NCBI RefSeq assembly: GCF_002000245.1
Contig: NZ_MTCM01000002.1
Coordinates: 496,001 to 560,000 of the forward strand
DNA: 64,000 bases
Direction: 5' to 3'
Source of the DNA: Sphingobacterium sp. CZ-UAM
GTDB taxonomy: Bacteria > Bacteroidota > Bacteroidia > Sphingobacteriales > Sphingobacteriaceae
Shown here: positions 27,348 through 37,359 of the stretch, piece after piece
Numbering within the stretch: position 1 is the first letter of the stretch
Layout of the letters: each line of letters starts with the position of its first letter
The notes under the pieces: model-generated
Told to the model about the DNA's origin: nothing
The model's database searches: none
The model's input: only the letters and a program-made list of their open reading frames with translations
Made by a program: the position numbers and the translations under genes

Positions 27348-29276
27348 ATGAAAATTACTTTTTTTCTAACCTGTATTTTCTTTTTGGGATTTGGAACCTT
27401 GTCGGCACAGATTAAATCGAAGCCTAGGGAATACCATGTTGCGATCACTGGAAGTGATACGCAGGCCGGCACTCCAGCAAAACCACTCCGCAGCATTATG
27501 GCTGCAGCAAAGCTTGCGATGCCCGGTGATATTATTACAGTCCATGAGGGGGTATACCGGGAAAGTGTTGTTCCGCCACGCGGTGGCGTTTCGGTAAAAC
27601 AGCCCATTACCTATCGTGCAGCAAAGGGTGAGAAAGTAATTATTAAAGGCTCCGAAGAAGTGAGGGGCTGGAAGTTAGTGCATGACGATATTTGGCAATT
27701 GGACTTACCCAATACATTTTTTGGTACATTTAATCCCTATGCTGAGGAGATCCGTGGGGATTGGTTTTGGCCGACTCCTAAAGAAAGGAAATATCATCGT
27801 GGCGCGGTCTATCTAAATGGTCATTGGCTAATGGAAGCTGCATCTAAAGAGCAGTTGTTGGCCGACCGTTCCCCAAAAGGAGGGTGGTGGGCTTCGGTAG
27901 ACAAAGAAAATACCGTTATATGGGCGCGATTCCCACAGGTCAACCCCAATCAGGAAAATGTCGAAATCAATGTACGGCGCAGGGTTTTCTATCCCGATCG
28001 TCCATTTGTCAATTTTATCACGGTCGATGGTTTCGTCATGGAACAGGCCGCTACCAATTGGGCACCACCCACTGCCGAACAGGAAGGTCTTATCGGTACA
28101 CATTGGAGTAAGGGCTGGCGGATTATTAATAATACCATACAATATTCCAAATGTGTCGGGATTGCGCTAGGAAAATATGGTGATGCCTATGATAATAAAG
28201 ATACCGAGTCGGCTGAAGGTTATGTCGGTACGATAAAAAGAGCCTTGGCTTTCGGATGGAACAAGGACAGCGTCGGTAGTCATTATGTGGGCAACAATAA
28301 GGTTGCTTATTGTGAGCAGGCTGGTATTGTGGGCAGTATGGGCTGTTCTTTCAGTACGATAGACAAGAATACCATCCATGATATCCATATCGATCGCCTG
28401 TTTACAGGAGCGGAAATGGCAGGGATTAAATTTCATGGCGCTGTAGATGTTAGCATTCGAAATAATCGAATCTTTCGCACAGATAAGGCAATCTGGTTGG
28501 ACTGGATGGCTCAGGGAGCAGAGGTTATGGGCAACTTATTGTATCAGAACGATCTTGATGTATTTCTTGAAGTGACACATGGGCCGGCATTCGTTGCCAA
28601 TAATATTATGCTTTCTCCTAAAAGTTTGTTAATGAACGCGCAGGGGGCTGCTTTTGCCCATAACCTTTTTGCCGGAAAAATAGATGTGGTTGCCTACGAT
28701 AGCCGATTGACACCCTATTTGAAACCGCATGGAACGAGGATTACGGCATTAAAGGATAATCCGGGTGGAGATGTACAGTTTATCAATAATATTTTTGCAA
28801 AAGGGGGGGATGTTAGTGATTATAGTAAGGCCTATTTACCGGTATTGTTGAATGGCAATGTTTACTTAAAAGGTAGTGTCGGCATTTCAGCACACAAGGA
28901 GAATGCGCGTATGGGCGAGGTACATGCCGATGCCGAACAGCGTATGAAAGCCTATGTCGTGAAAGGAGCGGTGGAACAACAAGCATTGATTGATACGAAC
29001 CAGGCTATTCTGGTCAATTTAGTGGAAAAGCTAGGTAAGGTCTATTTGGACTTTCCGTTTCAAGCAAATTGGTTGCAACATAGTAGAGATTTGGTGACAT
29101 CACGATCATTGCAAGCTACTGCTATACCAAGTCTGCCATTTGAAGATCGAAATGGGCAACCTTTCCGGATTGACCGGGACTATTTCGGTCATGCTCGAAA
29201 AAAATCCAATCCGTCGCCAGGTCCGTTTGAATATACTGGGAAAAAGAATAAAAAAATAAGGTTGATTTATGAATAG
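27348..29276 (+). CDS. secreted right-handed beta-helix protein, DUF1565-type
   Basis: The ATG at 27348 gives a good signal peptide (to LSAQ); an in-frame TTG at 27339 is less likely. The first domain has YHVAITGSDTQAGTPAKPLR and MPGDIITVHEGVYRES, the DUF1565 start of pectate-lyase-like helices. Later turns repeat short N-rich rungs (NNKVAYCEQAGIVG, IRNNRIFRT, VANNIML). Such proteins are polysaccharide lyases or glycosidases (for example GH141-like), but no catalytic residues were identified. It sits 58 bases after the previous gene, across a terminator, and is followed by another terminator. Confidence 0.78.
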   Translation: MKITFFLTCIFFLGFGTLSAQIKSKPREYHVAITGSDTQAGTPAKPLRSIMAAAKLAMPGDIITVHEGVYRESVVPPRGGVSVKQPITYRAAKGEKVIIKGSEEVRGWKLVHDDIWQLDLPNTFFGTFNPYAEEIRGDWFWPTPKERKYHRGAVYLNGHWLMEAASKEQLLADRSPKGGWWASVDKENTVIWARFPQVNPNQENVEINVRRRVFYPDRPFVNFITVDGFVMEQAATNWAPPTAEQEGLIGTHWSKGWRIINNTIQYSKCVGIALGKYGDAYDNKDTESAEGYVGTIKRALAFGWNKDSVGSHYVGNNKVAYCEQAGIVGSMGCSFSTIDKNTIHDIHIDRLFTGAEMAGIKFHGAVDVSIRNNRIFRTDKAIWLDWMAQGAEVMGNLLYQNDLDVFLEVTHGPAFVANNIMLSPKSLLMNAQGAAFAHNLFAGKIDVVAYDSRLTPYLKPHGTRITALKDNPGGDVQFINNIFAKGGDVSDYSKAYLPVLLNGNVYLKGSVGISAHKENARMGEVHADAEQRMKAYVVKGAVEQQALIDTNQAILVNLVEKLGKVYLDFPFQANWLQHSRDLVTSRSLQATAIPSLPFEDRNGQPFRIDRDYFGHARKKSNPSPGPFEYTGKKNKKIRLIYE

Positions 29277-29305
29277 AAATCTAATAATACAATTAAAGTC
29301 GTGTG

Positions 29306-29330
29306 GGATGCTGTTGAGCATCCTTTTTTG
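29306..29330 (+). terminator. intrinsic terminator after the beta-helix gene
   Basis: GGATGCT (29306-29312) pairs with AGCATCC (29317-29323) around GTTG, followed by six T residues. Confidence 0.8.
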
Positions 29331-29452
29331 CGTTTTGTCAGGATATGGGCAAGACAGTTAGATAGGCCAACAGAAGATAACAAATAATCAAGATAAACAT
29401 TAAAAGGGAAACATCCTAATACCAATTTTGATCTAATTACAATATTCAATCA

Positions 29453-29540
29453 ATTATTAGACAGTAATCAGTCACTAGTTATTCAGTTGTTACTGAGTCA
29501 TCACTGAACAAGCACTGAACGAGCACTGAATAAGTAATGT
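29453..29540. repeat. 11-nt-period imperfect repeat array B
   Basis: Eight gap-free 11-nt units fit this stretch. The last full ones (29497-29529) follow a consensus close to ACAAGCACTGA; earlier ones keep the terminal C(A/T)CTGA or TCA. It lies 221 bases before the GH95-like gene. Like array A (2723-2821), it precedes a glycan-gene set at the start of a transcription unit, but the unit sequence differs. Confidence 0.6.
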
Positions 29541-29760
29541 CAAGAAAACGAATTTAGTTATTCTTTGATTTCAATTTGCTGCCACTAAAAATTAAAAAGA
29601 GAAATAGGGAGGAACTGCGTTTATGTAACAAAAAAATAACTGTTGTGCAGTAGTAGATTAAGCCGAATTACTTTTATTTCTTCTAAAAAGCTGGCCGAAT
29701 CATTTTCTTACAATTGTTCTAGGGAACGGTGGTAGTGAGTCGTCTTTTAATAAAAGCATC

Positions 29761-32052
29761 ATGATGAAATCGCCAAATCTTAAGCTAGTTTTTTTTACCT
29801 GTTTCCTTGGTTTTAGTTCTTATTTACCAGGTCAGGCTCAGCAAAACGCCGTACAACAAGTATTATTGCAAAAAAGTAAAGCTATTGTGTCGCAATATGT
29901 TGCTAAATTCGATCGACCAGCGGTACGGATACCATCCCAAGTAGCTGTGGATGCCCCTTTGTTGGGGAACGGCAGTACAGGAGTTGCCATTGGTGGTACT
30001 TCCGATAGGCAGACCTACTACCTGGCAAGAAATGATTTTTGGCGTTTAAAATCTGGATTTAATGAATCTTATCCTGCTGTATTGGGTAAGGTGGAAGTCG
30101 CCATTCCAATGTTAAAGACGGCTAGTTACAAGGTTGATTTAGATCTCTATACAGCAGTTGCAACCTCAACCTTTCAGACGGGAGATAAGGCGCTGGAGAT
30201 CCGATCATTTGTTTCCGAGAAAGATGACTGCTTGATTTTACAATTTCAAAACAAAGGGAAGCAACAAATCAGTGGGCAGATAAATCTGCTTCTCCCAGCC
30301 GATGAACAATTTAAAAATAATCCACCAGCTGAATCACTGTTTCCAGCTGTCACTCAGCAGGAGACGAGAGGAAATGGAACAATATTGATCAGTAGGGGCT
30401 TTGAGGAGTTGGTAGATATTCCGACAAAGGCTGCTGCCGCTGGAAAAATAATCACACAGCAGCAACCTGCTTTCAACTTAGATGCAGGCGAATCGCTAAC
30501 CTATGTATGTGCTTTATCTTCCAATTTCAAAAATAAAGATTGTGTAGAAAAGGTGCTTAAGACCATAGCTAGTTTAGATCTAAAAAATGTAAAACTGCTC
30601 GAACGCGAACATAAAAAATGGTGGGCAGATTTTTGGGCCGAGTCTTATATTGAAATTCCTGATAAAGTGATCGAAAAACAATATTACCTGTCTCACTATG
30701 TGATGGGATCCTGTAGCCGCGATCCGCAATTTGCCCCACCCATTTTTGGAACATGGATTACCCAGGAGATTCCCAATTGGAATGGTGATTATCATTTGAA
30801 TTATAACTATATGGCACCTTACTATGGACTTTACTCTTCCAATCATCTTGGTGCAGCAGGTTCGTATGAGCAACCTTTGCTCGATTTCATGGAACGCGGA
30901 AAGTTCTATTCAAAAGAAATAACTGGGATTTCGGATGGATTGCTGTATCCAGTGGGAATAGGTCCGAAAGGAATGGAAACAACCCGTCAAAATGCCATCA
31001 TGGAAAGTGCATTTGGTGGTTATATCCAAGGAGGACAGGTGGAGCATAAAGGTTTGTTCTTTGGTCAAAAAAGTAATGTGTCTTATGGTGTAACCAATAT
31101 GGCAACGGCGTTTTACACGACTTATGATCGCAATTATGCACAAAAAATATACCCTTATGTGCGCGGCGCAGCTGTGTTTTGGAGCAATTATGTAAAGAAA
31201 GACGCAAAAGGGCGTTATGTGATTTTTAACGATGCAATTCATGAAGGTACTGTTGGGGATAGTAATCCAATTCTAAGTCTTGGACTGGTAAGGCAGACAC
31301 TGCAGCTGGCTGCCGATTTGAGTGACTATTTGGATTTGGACCGTCAGTTGGCGGCGAATTGGATACAGGTAAAGGAGAATCTTGCCACTTTTCCGGTTCA
31401 GGAAAGAGATGGTCAACCAGTCTTCCGTTATACTGAAAAGGGGCCTGCTTGGTGGAACGATAATTCACTGGGTATACAACATATCTTTCCGGCGATGCAG
31501 CTTGACCTCGGCAGTGACCAATATTGGATTGACATTGCGCGTAATACGATCAGTCAAATGGGGCGCTGGACTGATAATAATGGTACCAATAGTTTTTTCC
31601 CGGCAGCGGTTCGCGTAGGTTATAACGTAGATAGTATTTTGTATCATTTGAACCAATATAGTCGGCATACTTACCCGAATGGATTTCAACTGAATAACCC
31701 ACATGGTATAGAAAATTGTAGTACTGTACCGACAACCATCAACCAGATGCTGTGTGGTGTCCATCATCAGGTGATAAAATTATTTCCGGTATGGAACAAA
31801 CAGCAAGCTGCACAATTCGCCAATCTGCGTGTAGATGGTGCTTTTTTAGTCTCCTCAAAACTTGAAAATGGAGCTGTTGCTTATGTTGAAATTTTAAGCG
31901 AACAGGGCCGCAATTTGATCTTGGATAATCCTTGGCCTGGACAAAAGGTATCTTGTCGTAAGAATGGTAAAATGAAGGAAACAATGCAGGGAAATCGTCT
32001 GCATATCAAGACAACAAAGGGCGACCGTGTTTACTTGGTTGCTGGCGTTTAA
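29761..32052 (+). CDS. GH95-like glycoside hydrolase
   Basis: The 763-residue secreted protein has a signal peptide to about QAQ. The N-terminal DAPLLGNGSTGVAIGG and WRL segment, the GDYHLNYNYMAPYYGLYSSN block, and the closing ENCSTVPTTINQML region resemble GH95 (clan GH-L, alpha/alpha6 barrel), which contains inverting alpha-L-fucosidases and alpha-L-galactosidases. It is divergent, so assignment to GH95 proper needs a search. It heads a same-strand operon with GH3 and GH2, after the 11-nt array. A fucosidase role would fit the GH29 gene at the end of the window. Confidence 0.7.
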   Translation: MMKSPNLKLVFFTCFLGFSSYLPGQAQQNAVQQVLLQKSKAIVSQYVAKFDRPAVRIPSQVAVDAPLLGNGSTGVAIGGTSDRQTYYLARNDFWRLKSGFNESYPAVLGKVEVAIPMLKTASYKVDLDLYTAVATSTFQTGDKALEIRSFVSEKDDCLILQFQNKGKQQISGQINLLLPADEQFKNNPPAESLFPAVTQQETRGNGTILISRGFEELVDIPTKAAAAGKIITQQQPAFNLDAGESLTYVCALSSNFKNKDCVEKVLKTIASLDLKNVKLLEREHKKWWADFWAESYIEIPDKVIEKQYYLSHYVMGSCSRDPQFAPPIFGTWITQEIPNWNGDYHLNYNYMAPYYGLYSSNHLGAAGSYEQPLLDFMERGKFYSKEITGISDGLLYPVGIGPKGMETTRQNAIMESAFGGYIQGGQVEHKGLFFGQKSNVSYGVTNMATAFYTTYDRNYAQKIYPYVRGAAVFWSNYVKKDAKGRYVIFNDAIHEGTVGDSNPILSLGLVRQTLQLAADLSDYLDLDRQLAANWIQVKENLATFPVQERDGQPVFRYTEKGPAWWNDNSLGIQHIFPAMQLDLGSDQYWIDIARNTISQMGRWTDNNGTNSFFPAAVRVGYNVDSILYHLNQYSRHTYPNGFQLNNPHGIENCSTVPTTINQMLCGVHHQVIKLFPVWNKQQAAQFANLRVDGAFLVSSKLENGAVAYVEILSEQGRNLILDNPWPGQKVSCRKNGKMKETMQGNRLHIKTTKGDRVYLVAGV

Positions 32053-32125
32053 AAGATTATAACAGGCTATTGGCCAAGATGAAGTTTGGATATAGAAAAT
32101 ATACCTGATAAAAATAAATATAGAA

Positions 32126-34357
32126 ATGAAAGTTAACCGATGTTTTTTGAGGCTGAATGTTCTTCTTCTGCTGTTTGTTTGTGGAGGAAAACAGGGGACA
32201 GCTCAAAATAAAGATTACGCTTTTCGCGATGTGAAAAGAAGCCGGGAAGAACGTATTCAAGATTTGATTGCGCGATTGACCTTATCGGAGAAAGTGCAGA
32301 TGATGAAGCACGAGTTTAAGGGCATTCCACGATTGGGCATTCCGGCATACGATTGGTGGAATGAAGCGCTGCATGGTGTTGCAAGGACAGAAGAAAAAGT
32401 CACGGTATATCCACAGGCAATAGGAATGGCGGCTACTTTTAATACGGCTGCGGTCAGACAGATGGGGGACTTCACGGCAACAGAAGGTCGCGCATTATTC
32501 AATGAAGATCTCAAAGCTGGAAAAACAGGTAAACGTTACCGGGGCCTGACCTATTGGACTCCGAATGTCAATATCTTTCGCGATCCACGTTGGGGAAGGG
32601 GGCAGGAGACTTATGGTGAAGACCCTTATTTGACAGGTCAGATTGGAACAGCTATCGTACGCGGACTAGAAGGTGGTGATCCGCAGTATTTGAAAGCAGT
32701 AGCAGCAGCCAAGCACTACGCTGTGCACAGTGGTCCCGAGCATAATCGACATTCTTTTAACGCGGAAGTATCAGCTTATGACCTTTGGGATACCTATCTC
32801 CCTGCATTTCGGCAATTGGTAACCAAGGCTAAAGTGCATGGGATCATGTGTGCCTACAACCGTTTGGAAGGGATGCCATGTTGTGGGAATAATGTGCTAC
32901 TTAATAATATTTTGAGGCAGCAATGGGGGTTTAAAGGCTATGTAACTTCGGACTGCGGGGGTATCAATGATTTTGCTAGCGGACATAATACACATCCGGA
33001 TAATACAGCGGCCGTCGGTGCGGCAGTTTTGGCCGGAACAGATCTGGAATGTGGTAATCTCTATCAATTGCTGGAACAGGGGGTAAAACAAGGGACATTA
33101 TCCGAAAAGGAAATAGATGTTTCGCTAGCCCGACTTTTGCAAATCTGGTTTCAATTGGGCATGTTCGATCCACAAGAACTGGTACCTTATGCAAAGATAG
33201 GTCGCGAAGTGATCGAAAGTAAATCGCATAAGGCCCATGCTTATAAAATGGCGCAGGAATCTATGGTGCTGTTGAAAAATGAGCATGCCATTCTGCCCCT
33301 GGATCCCAATAAAATAAAAAGAATTGCGTTGATCGGCCCCAATGCCAATAATGGACATGCGCAGTTAGCAAATTATTTTGGTACGCCCTCAGAAATTGTC
33401 ACACCGCTGAGTAGTCTGCAAAAGCGTTATGGAAAGCAAATCGCGATAGACTATCTTCCGGGAACAGAAATCATGAAAAAAATTGATGGCGGCCCTTCAT
33501 TTGAAGAAATTGTTAAAAAGGCTGCGGTAGCAGATGTTATTGTTTTCGTTGGTGGGATAACGGCAGACTACGAAGGTGAAGCGGGCGATGCCGGAGCGGC
33601 AGGTTATGGTGCGTTTGTCAATGGCGACCGTTCGACGATGGCCTCTCCGGAAGTACAGACCGCATTGCTGAAAGAGTTGAAAAAAGTAGGGAAACCACTT
33701 GTTTTGATCAATATGTCGGGGTCGGTGATGAGTTTCGACTGGGAATCCCAGCATGTAGATGCCCTATTACAGGCATGGTATGGCGGACAGGCGGCTGGAG
33801 ATGCTATTACAGATGTGCTATTTGGTCGCTATAATCCTGCAGGACGTATGCCGTTGACAACGTATAAACGGGATGCAGACTTACCCGATTTTGAGGATTA
33901 CTCCATGGCAAACCGGACTTATCGTTATTTTACGGGTGAGGTACGTTATCCATTTGGTTATGGACTAAGCTATACAAATTTTGAATATAAACAATTGCAG
34001 GCACCTACGACCGTCGAAACAGGCACTGACTTTGAGGTCACGGTACAGGTGACAAATAGCGGCGAGCGTGATGGTGATGAGGTCGTTCAATTGTATGTTG
34101 TTCATCCAAAAGAAGGAAACTATAAGGTGCCTAATAGTGCATTAAAAGGTTTTCAGCGTGTATTTTTTAAAAAAGGACGTTCTCAAAAGATAACTTTTAC
34201 ACTGACACCTGAAGATCTTGCCCTAGTGAGTGAAAAGGGGGAGCTGATACAAAAAGGTGGGACTGTCAAAATATATGTTGGTGGTGGTCAGCCAGGGAAA
34301 TCTGTGGGTGTCGAGCGTGAAATTACAATGCATGGAACAGCGTATCGACCTTATTAA
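32126..34357 (+). CDS. GH3 family beta-glycosidase, likely beta-xylosidase/arabinosidase group
   Basis: The 743-residue protein has a signal sequence; the end of the hydrophobic stretch has both an SPI site (GTAQ) and a Cys (FVCGG), so type is uncertain. The GH3 barrel shows YDWWNEALHGVAR, RDPRWGRGQETYGEDP, KH (Lys196, His197) and the nucleophile Asp276 in YVTSDCGG. The second alpha/beta domain and a C-terminal fibronectin III-like domain follow, with FGYGLSYTNFEY. WWNEALHGVAR is common in the xylosidase-like branch. It releases terminal sugars from oligomers in the periplasm. Confidence 0.93.
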   Translation: MKVNRCFLRLNVLLLLFVCGGKQGTAQNKDYAFRDVKRSREERIQDLIARLTLSEKVQMMKHEFKGIPRLGIPAYDWWNEALHGVARTEEKVTVYPQAIGMAATFNTAAVRQMGDFTATEGRALFNEDLKAGKTGKRYRGLTYWTPNVNIFRDPRWGRGQETYGEDPYLTGQIGTAIVRGLEGGDPQYLKAVAAAKHYAVHSGPEHNRHSFNAEVSAYDLWDTYLPAFRQLVTKAKVHGIMCAYNRLEGMPCCGNNVLLNNILRQQWGFKGYVTSDCGGINDFASGHNTHPDNTAAVGAAVLAGTDLECGNLYQLLEQGVKQGTLSEKEIDVSLARLLQIWFQLGMFDPQELVPYAKIGREVIESKSHKAHAYKMAQESMVLLKNEHAILPLDPNKIKRIALIGPNANNGHAQLANYFGTPSEIVTPLSSLQKRYGKQIAIDYLPGTEIMKKIDGGPSFEEIVKKAAVADVIVFVGGITADYEGEAGDAGAAGYGAFVNGDRSTMASPEVQTALLKELKKVGKPLVLINMSGSVMSFDWESQHVDALLQAWYGGQAAGDAITDVLFGRYNPAGRMPLTTYKRDADLPDFEDYSMANRTYRYFTGEVRYPFGYGLSYTNFEYKQLQAPTTVETGTDFEVTVQVTNSGERDGDEVVQLYVVHPKEGNYKVPNSALKGFQRVFFKKGRSQKITFTLTPEDLALVSEKGELIQKGGTVKIYVGGGQPGKSVGVEREITMHGTAYRPY

Positions 34358-34422
34358 GACAAAATAGAAAAAGGCTTGTATAGATTCATAACTTTATTTA
34401 ATCAACGAATAAACAATACTAA

Positions 34423-36939
34423 ATGAAAGTACTTTTTGGAATGATCCTAGCCATGTTATCCCTCTCTTTATTTGGACAACAGCAGGAAATTACACGCATG
34501 GGAAATGCGCGTGTTGAACTTTTTGATCGGGATTGGAAGTTTTTCCGCTTTGGTTTGCAAGCGGACGGTAATCAATTGGCTGAACCGAATGACGTGTATA
34601 AGACCGAGTTTACTGATGATTCCTGGCGTAAATTAGATCTGCCGCATGATTGGGCTATTGAGGGACCATTCCGTATTGAATTGGCCAGTGAATCTGGAAA
34701 GCTGCCCTATAAAGGGATAGGTTGGTATAGAAAGCATTTTAAACTGGAAAATCTTCAAGCCGGAGAACGGGTTTATCTGGATTTTGATGGCGCCATGGCG
34801 AATGCCAAAATTTGGTTAAATGGCCGCTATGTGGGCACTTGGCCATATGGGTATAGTTCCTTTCGTATGGACTTGACGCCCCATCTAAAAAAAGATGCTG
34901 AGAATGTTTTGGCGGTACGTTTGGATACGGAAAATTGGGAATCAAGATGGTATAGCGGAGCCGGAATTTATCGTCATGTATGGATGGTTCGTACTTCTGC
35001 AGTACATGTCGCACATTGGGGAACCTCGATTACAACTCCGGTGATCAACGACCAATACGCAACGATTAAGAATGAAGTAACATTGGATAACTTCCGTTTT
35101 CTTCCGGTACACGCTGAGGTTAAAGCTACTTATTTCGAGGTGGATGCGCAAGATAAGCCTGGAAAACAGGTGGCTACTGCCCGTGGATTTGTTGATCTGC
35201 ACGCCAATGCAAGTGGCAAACTCAATCTTGAAACGCGTATCAATCAACCGAAGCACTGGGATATTCTATCGCCCAACCGTTATGTAGAAAAAATTGAAGT
35301 CATCGTTGACGGTCAACTTAGCGATACTTATTATAGTCCTTTCGGTGTTCGTACAATCGAGTTTACAGCGAACGAGGGCTTCAAGTTAAACGGCCGTCGT
35401 GTAGACATAAAGGGGGTATGTAACCATCATGATTTAGGATCATTAGGGGCTGCTTTTAATAAAACAGCCTTGGAACGTCAGCTCAAAATGTTACAGACCA
35501 TGGGGATGAATTCCCTGCGTACATCACATAATCCACCAGCACCGGAACTATTGGAATTGGCTGATAAAATGGGGATTTTGATTTGGGACGAGGCTTTTGA
35601 CGCTTGGCAAACAGGTAAGCGCGCAAAAGATTACAATAAATTATACGATGAGTGGCATGAGCGCGATCTATTGGCTATGGTGCATCGCGACCGAAATCAT
35701 CCGTCGGTATTCATTTGGTCCATTGGTAATGAGGTGCTTGAACAACAGGATGTCAACATGACTCGGCATCTGGCCGATATTATTCGCCGGGCAGATCCAA
35801 CACGACCAGTTTCCAATGGTTATAATGACCCGGATGGCGGCCGCGAATCGGGGGCTGCAACTGCTTTGGATATCATGGGTGTAAATTATTTCTTCAGTCA
35901 ACAAGGTCGTTGGGATAAAGATGCGCGTTATCGGAACATGCCGACGATTGGTAGCGAAACTTCTTCCTGTGTTTCTTCCCGTGGAGAATATTTTTTTGGA
36001 ACCGATTACGATGGCTGGCAGGTCACCTCTTACGATCGTGCTGCTCCGGGATGGGGCTGCTCACCGGATGTACAGTTTCGGATATTGGCTCAATATCCAA
36101 ATCTGCTGGGAGAATACGTTTGGACAGGTTTTGATTATCTGGGCGAACCGACACCGTATAATTCAGCGGAGACCAATTTGTTGAATTTTAGAACGGATCC
36201 CGCAAAACGTGCTGAACTGGAAGCTGCATTGGAAGAATTGAAGAAGAAGAATCCGCCTTCAAGAAGCAGCTATTTTGGTATTATCGACCTTGCCGGTTTT
36301 CCAAAAGATCGGTTCTACCTATATCAATCCCATTGGCGACCTGAATTGCCAGTGACGCATATCCTGCCACATTGGACCTGGGCAAGCAGAAAAGGGGAGA
36401 TTACACCGGTGCATGTGTATACTTCGGGTACGGAAGCAGAACTGTTCGTCAATGGAAAAAGTCAAGGACGTAAGAAGAAGGTTGCGGGACAGGATTTTCG
36501 ATTGCAATGGGATAGTGTGCGCTACGAACCGGGAACGGTAAAGGTAATTGCTTATAAGGACGGCAAGGAATGGTCCAAAGCAGAAATTCAAACCGCTGGA
36601 AAGGCCGAAAAGCTCCAGATGGAAGCGGATCGTGCTACAATCGATGGCGGACGGTCGGAGCTAGTTTTTGTCTCGGTAAAAGTGACTGATAAAAAAGGAA
36701 CCTTAGTGCCTCAATCGGACGCGTTGATTGATTTTTCGGTCGAAGGTGCGGGTGAAATTGTTTCTACCGATAATGGGAATGCGATTGATTTTACTTCGTT
36801 CCAAAGTCATTCGCGTAAAGCATATAATGGAATGGCATTGGTCATCGTAAAGGCAAAAAAAGGAGAGCAGGGTGCAATCCGGATCAAGGCATCAAGCAAG
36901 GGGTTGAAAGTCGCGTCCGTAAATGTATTGTCAAAATAA
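34423..36939 (+). CDS. GH2 family beta-galactosidase-like protein with DUF4982 domain
   Basis: The 838-residue secreted protein has a signal peptide (to LFGQ), then the jelly-roll, immunoglobulin-like and barrel domains of GH2. The acid/base is in IWSIGNEVLEQ and the nucleophile in PTIGSETSS. A DUF4982-type domain follows (HVYTSGTEAELFVNGKS), with a further Ig-like domain at the end (SVKVTDKKGTLVPQSDALI). The 838-residue length is as expected for such beta-galactosidases. It is the last gene of the GH95-like/GH3/GH2 operon. Confidence 0.93.
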   Translation: MKVLFGMILAMLSLSLFGQQQEITRMGNARVELFDRDWKFFRFGLQADGNQLAEPNDVYKTEFTDDSWRKLDLPHDWAIEGPFRIELASESGKLPYKGIGWYRKHFKLENLQAGERVYLDFDGAMANAKIWLNGRYVGTWPYGYSSFRMDLTPHLKKDAENVLAVRLDTENWESRWYSGAGIYRHVWMVRTSAVHVAHWGTSITTPVINDQYATIKNEVTLDNFRFLPVHAEVKATYFEVDAQDKPGKQVATARGFVDLHANASGKLNLETRINQPKHWDILSPNRYVEKIEVIVDGQLSDTYYSPFGVRTIEFTANEGFKLNGRRVDIKGVCNHHDLGSLGAAFNKTALERQLKMLQTMGMNSLRTSHNPPAPELLELADKMGILIWDEAFDAWQTGKRAKDYNKLYDEWHERDLLAMVHRDRNHPSVFIWSIGNEVLEQQDVNMTRHLADIIRRADPTRPVSNGYNDPDGGRESGAATALDIMGVNYFFSQQGRWDKDARYRNMPTIGSETSSCVSSRGEYFFGTDYDGWQVTSYDRAAPGWGCSPDVQFRILAQYPNLLGEYVWTGFDYLGEPTPYNSAETNLLNFRTDPAKRAELEAALEELKKKNPPSRSSYFGIIDLAGFPKDRFYLYQSHWRPELPVTHILPHWTWASRKGEITPVHVYTSGTEAELFVNGKSQGRKKKVAGQDFRLQWDSVRYEPGTVKVIAYKDGKEWSKAEIQTAGKAEKLQMEADRATIDGGRSELVFVSVKVTDKKGTLVPQSDALIDFSVEGAGEIVSTDNGNAIDFTSFQSHSRKAYNGMALVIVKAKKGEQGAIRIKASSKGLKVASVNVLSK

Positions 36940-37359
36940 AAAGACAAAATACTTAAAAAGAAGATCTATTTCCTGTGCCTAGCCGATGGTAGGACAGATA
37001 AAGTGAAAAATCAAGCCCAACTTATACTATAGCAGCCCGAAAGGAAATGTGGAAGTGCTGGAACAGGATCAAAATAGTAGGACAGTAGCATTAAATGCCA
37101 CATCAGAAGCAATTTTGAGGTCATATACCGGTGAAGAGTCAAACTTGGCTTGTGATTAAGTAAGCCGTCTGGTAAAGGTCTCGGATCGAGATTTTAATTT
37201 TTAAGGAGTCTTCTCGTCATGCTGGTGAGAAGACTCCCTGTTTTGCCCCCAGCCTTATTTGCTGCTTGTTGTGTACCTGTGCATGATTGAAAAGATTCCA
37301 GCACCTATCTTCTCGGATTTCTTTTGACGTCTACTTAATGGGATATTTTGGTCTATATG
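36940..37359. other. 420-bp convergent gap
   Basis: This lies between the convergent GH2 and GH43-like genes. It holds one terminator (37205-37245). A 50-codon open stretch at 37007-37159 has no start codon and is not called as a gene. Confidence 0.6.
37205..37245 (+). terminator. intrinsic terminator downstream of GH2
   Basis: GGAGTCTTCTC (37205-37215) pairs with GAGAAGACTCC (37227-37237) around an 11-nt loop, followed by CTGTTTTG. Confidence 0.65.

Larger units (their letters stand above)
29277..29760. other. 484-bp intergenic region before the GH95-like gene
   Basis: No protein gene is supported. It holds a terminator (29306-29330) and an 11-nt-period repeat array (29453-29540). The remaining 220 bases before the next start show no clear promoter or hairpin. 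Confidence 0.7.

Noticed and set aside
37007..37159. 50-codon open stretch reading like a gene tail
   Set aside because: It has no start codon, is preceded by a TGA, and open stretches of this size are expected by chance.
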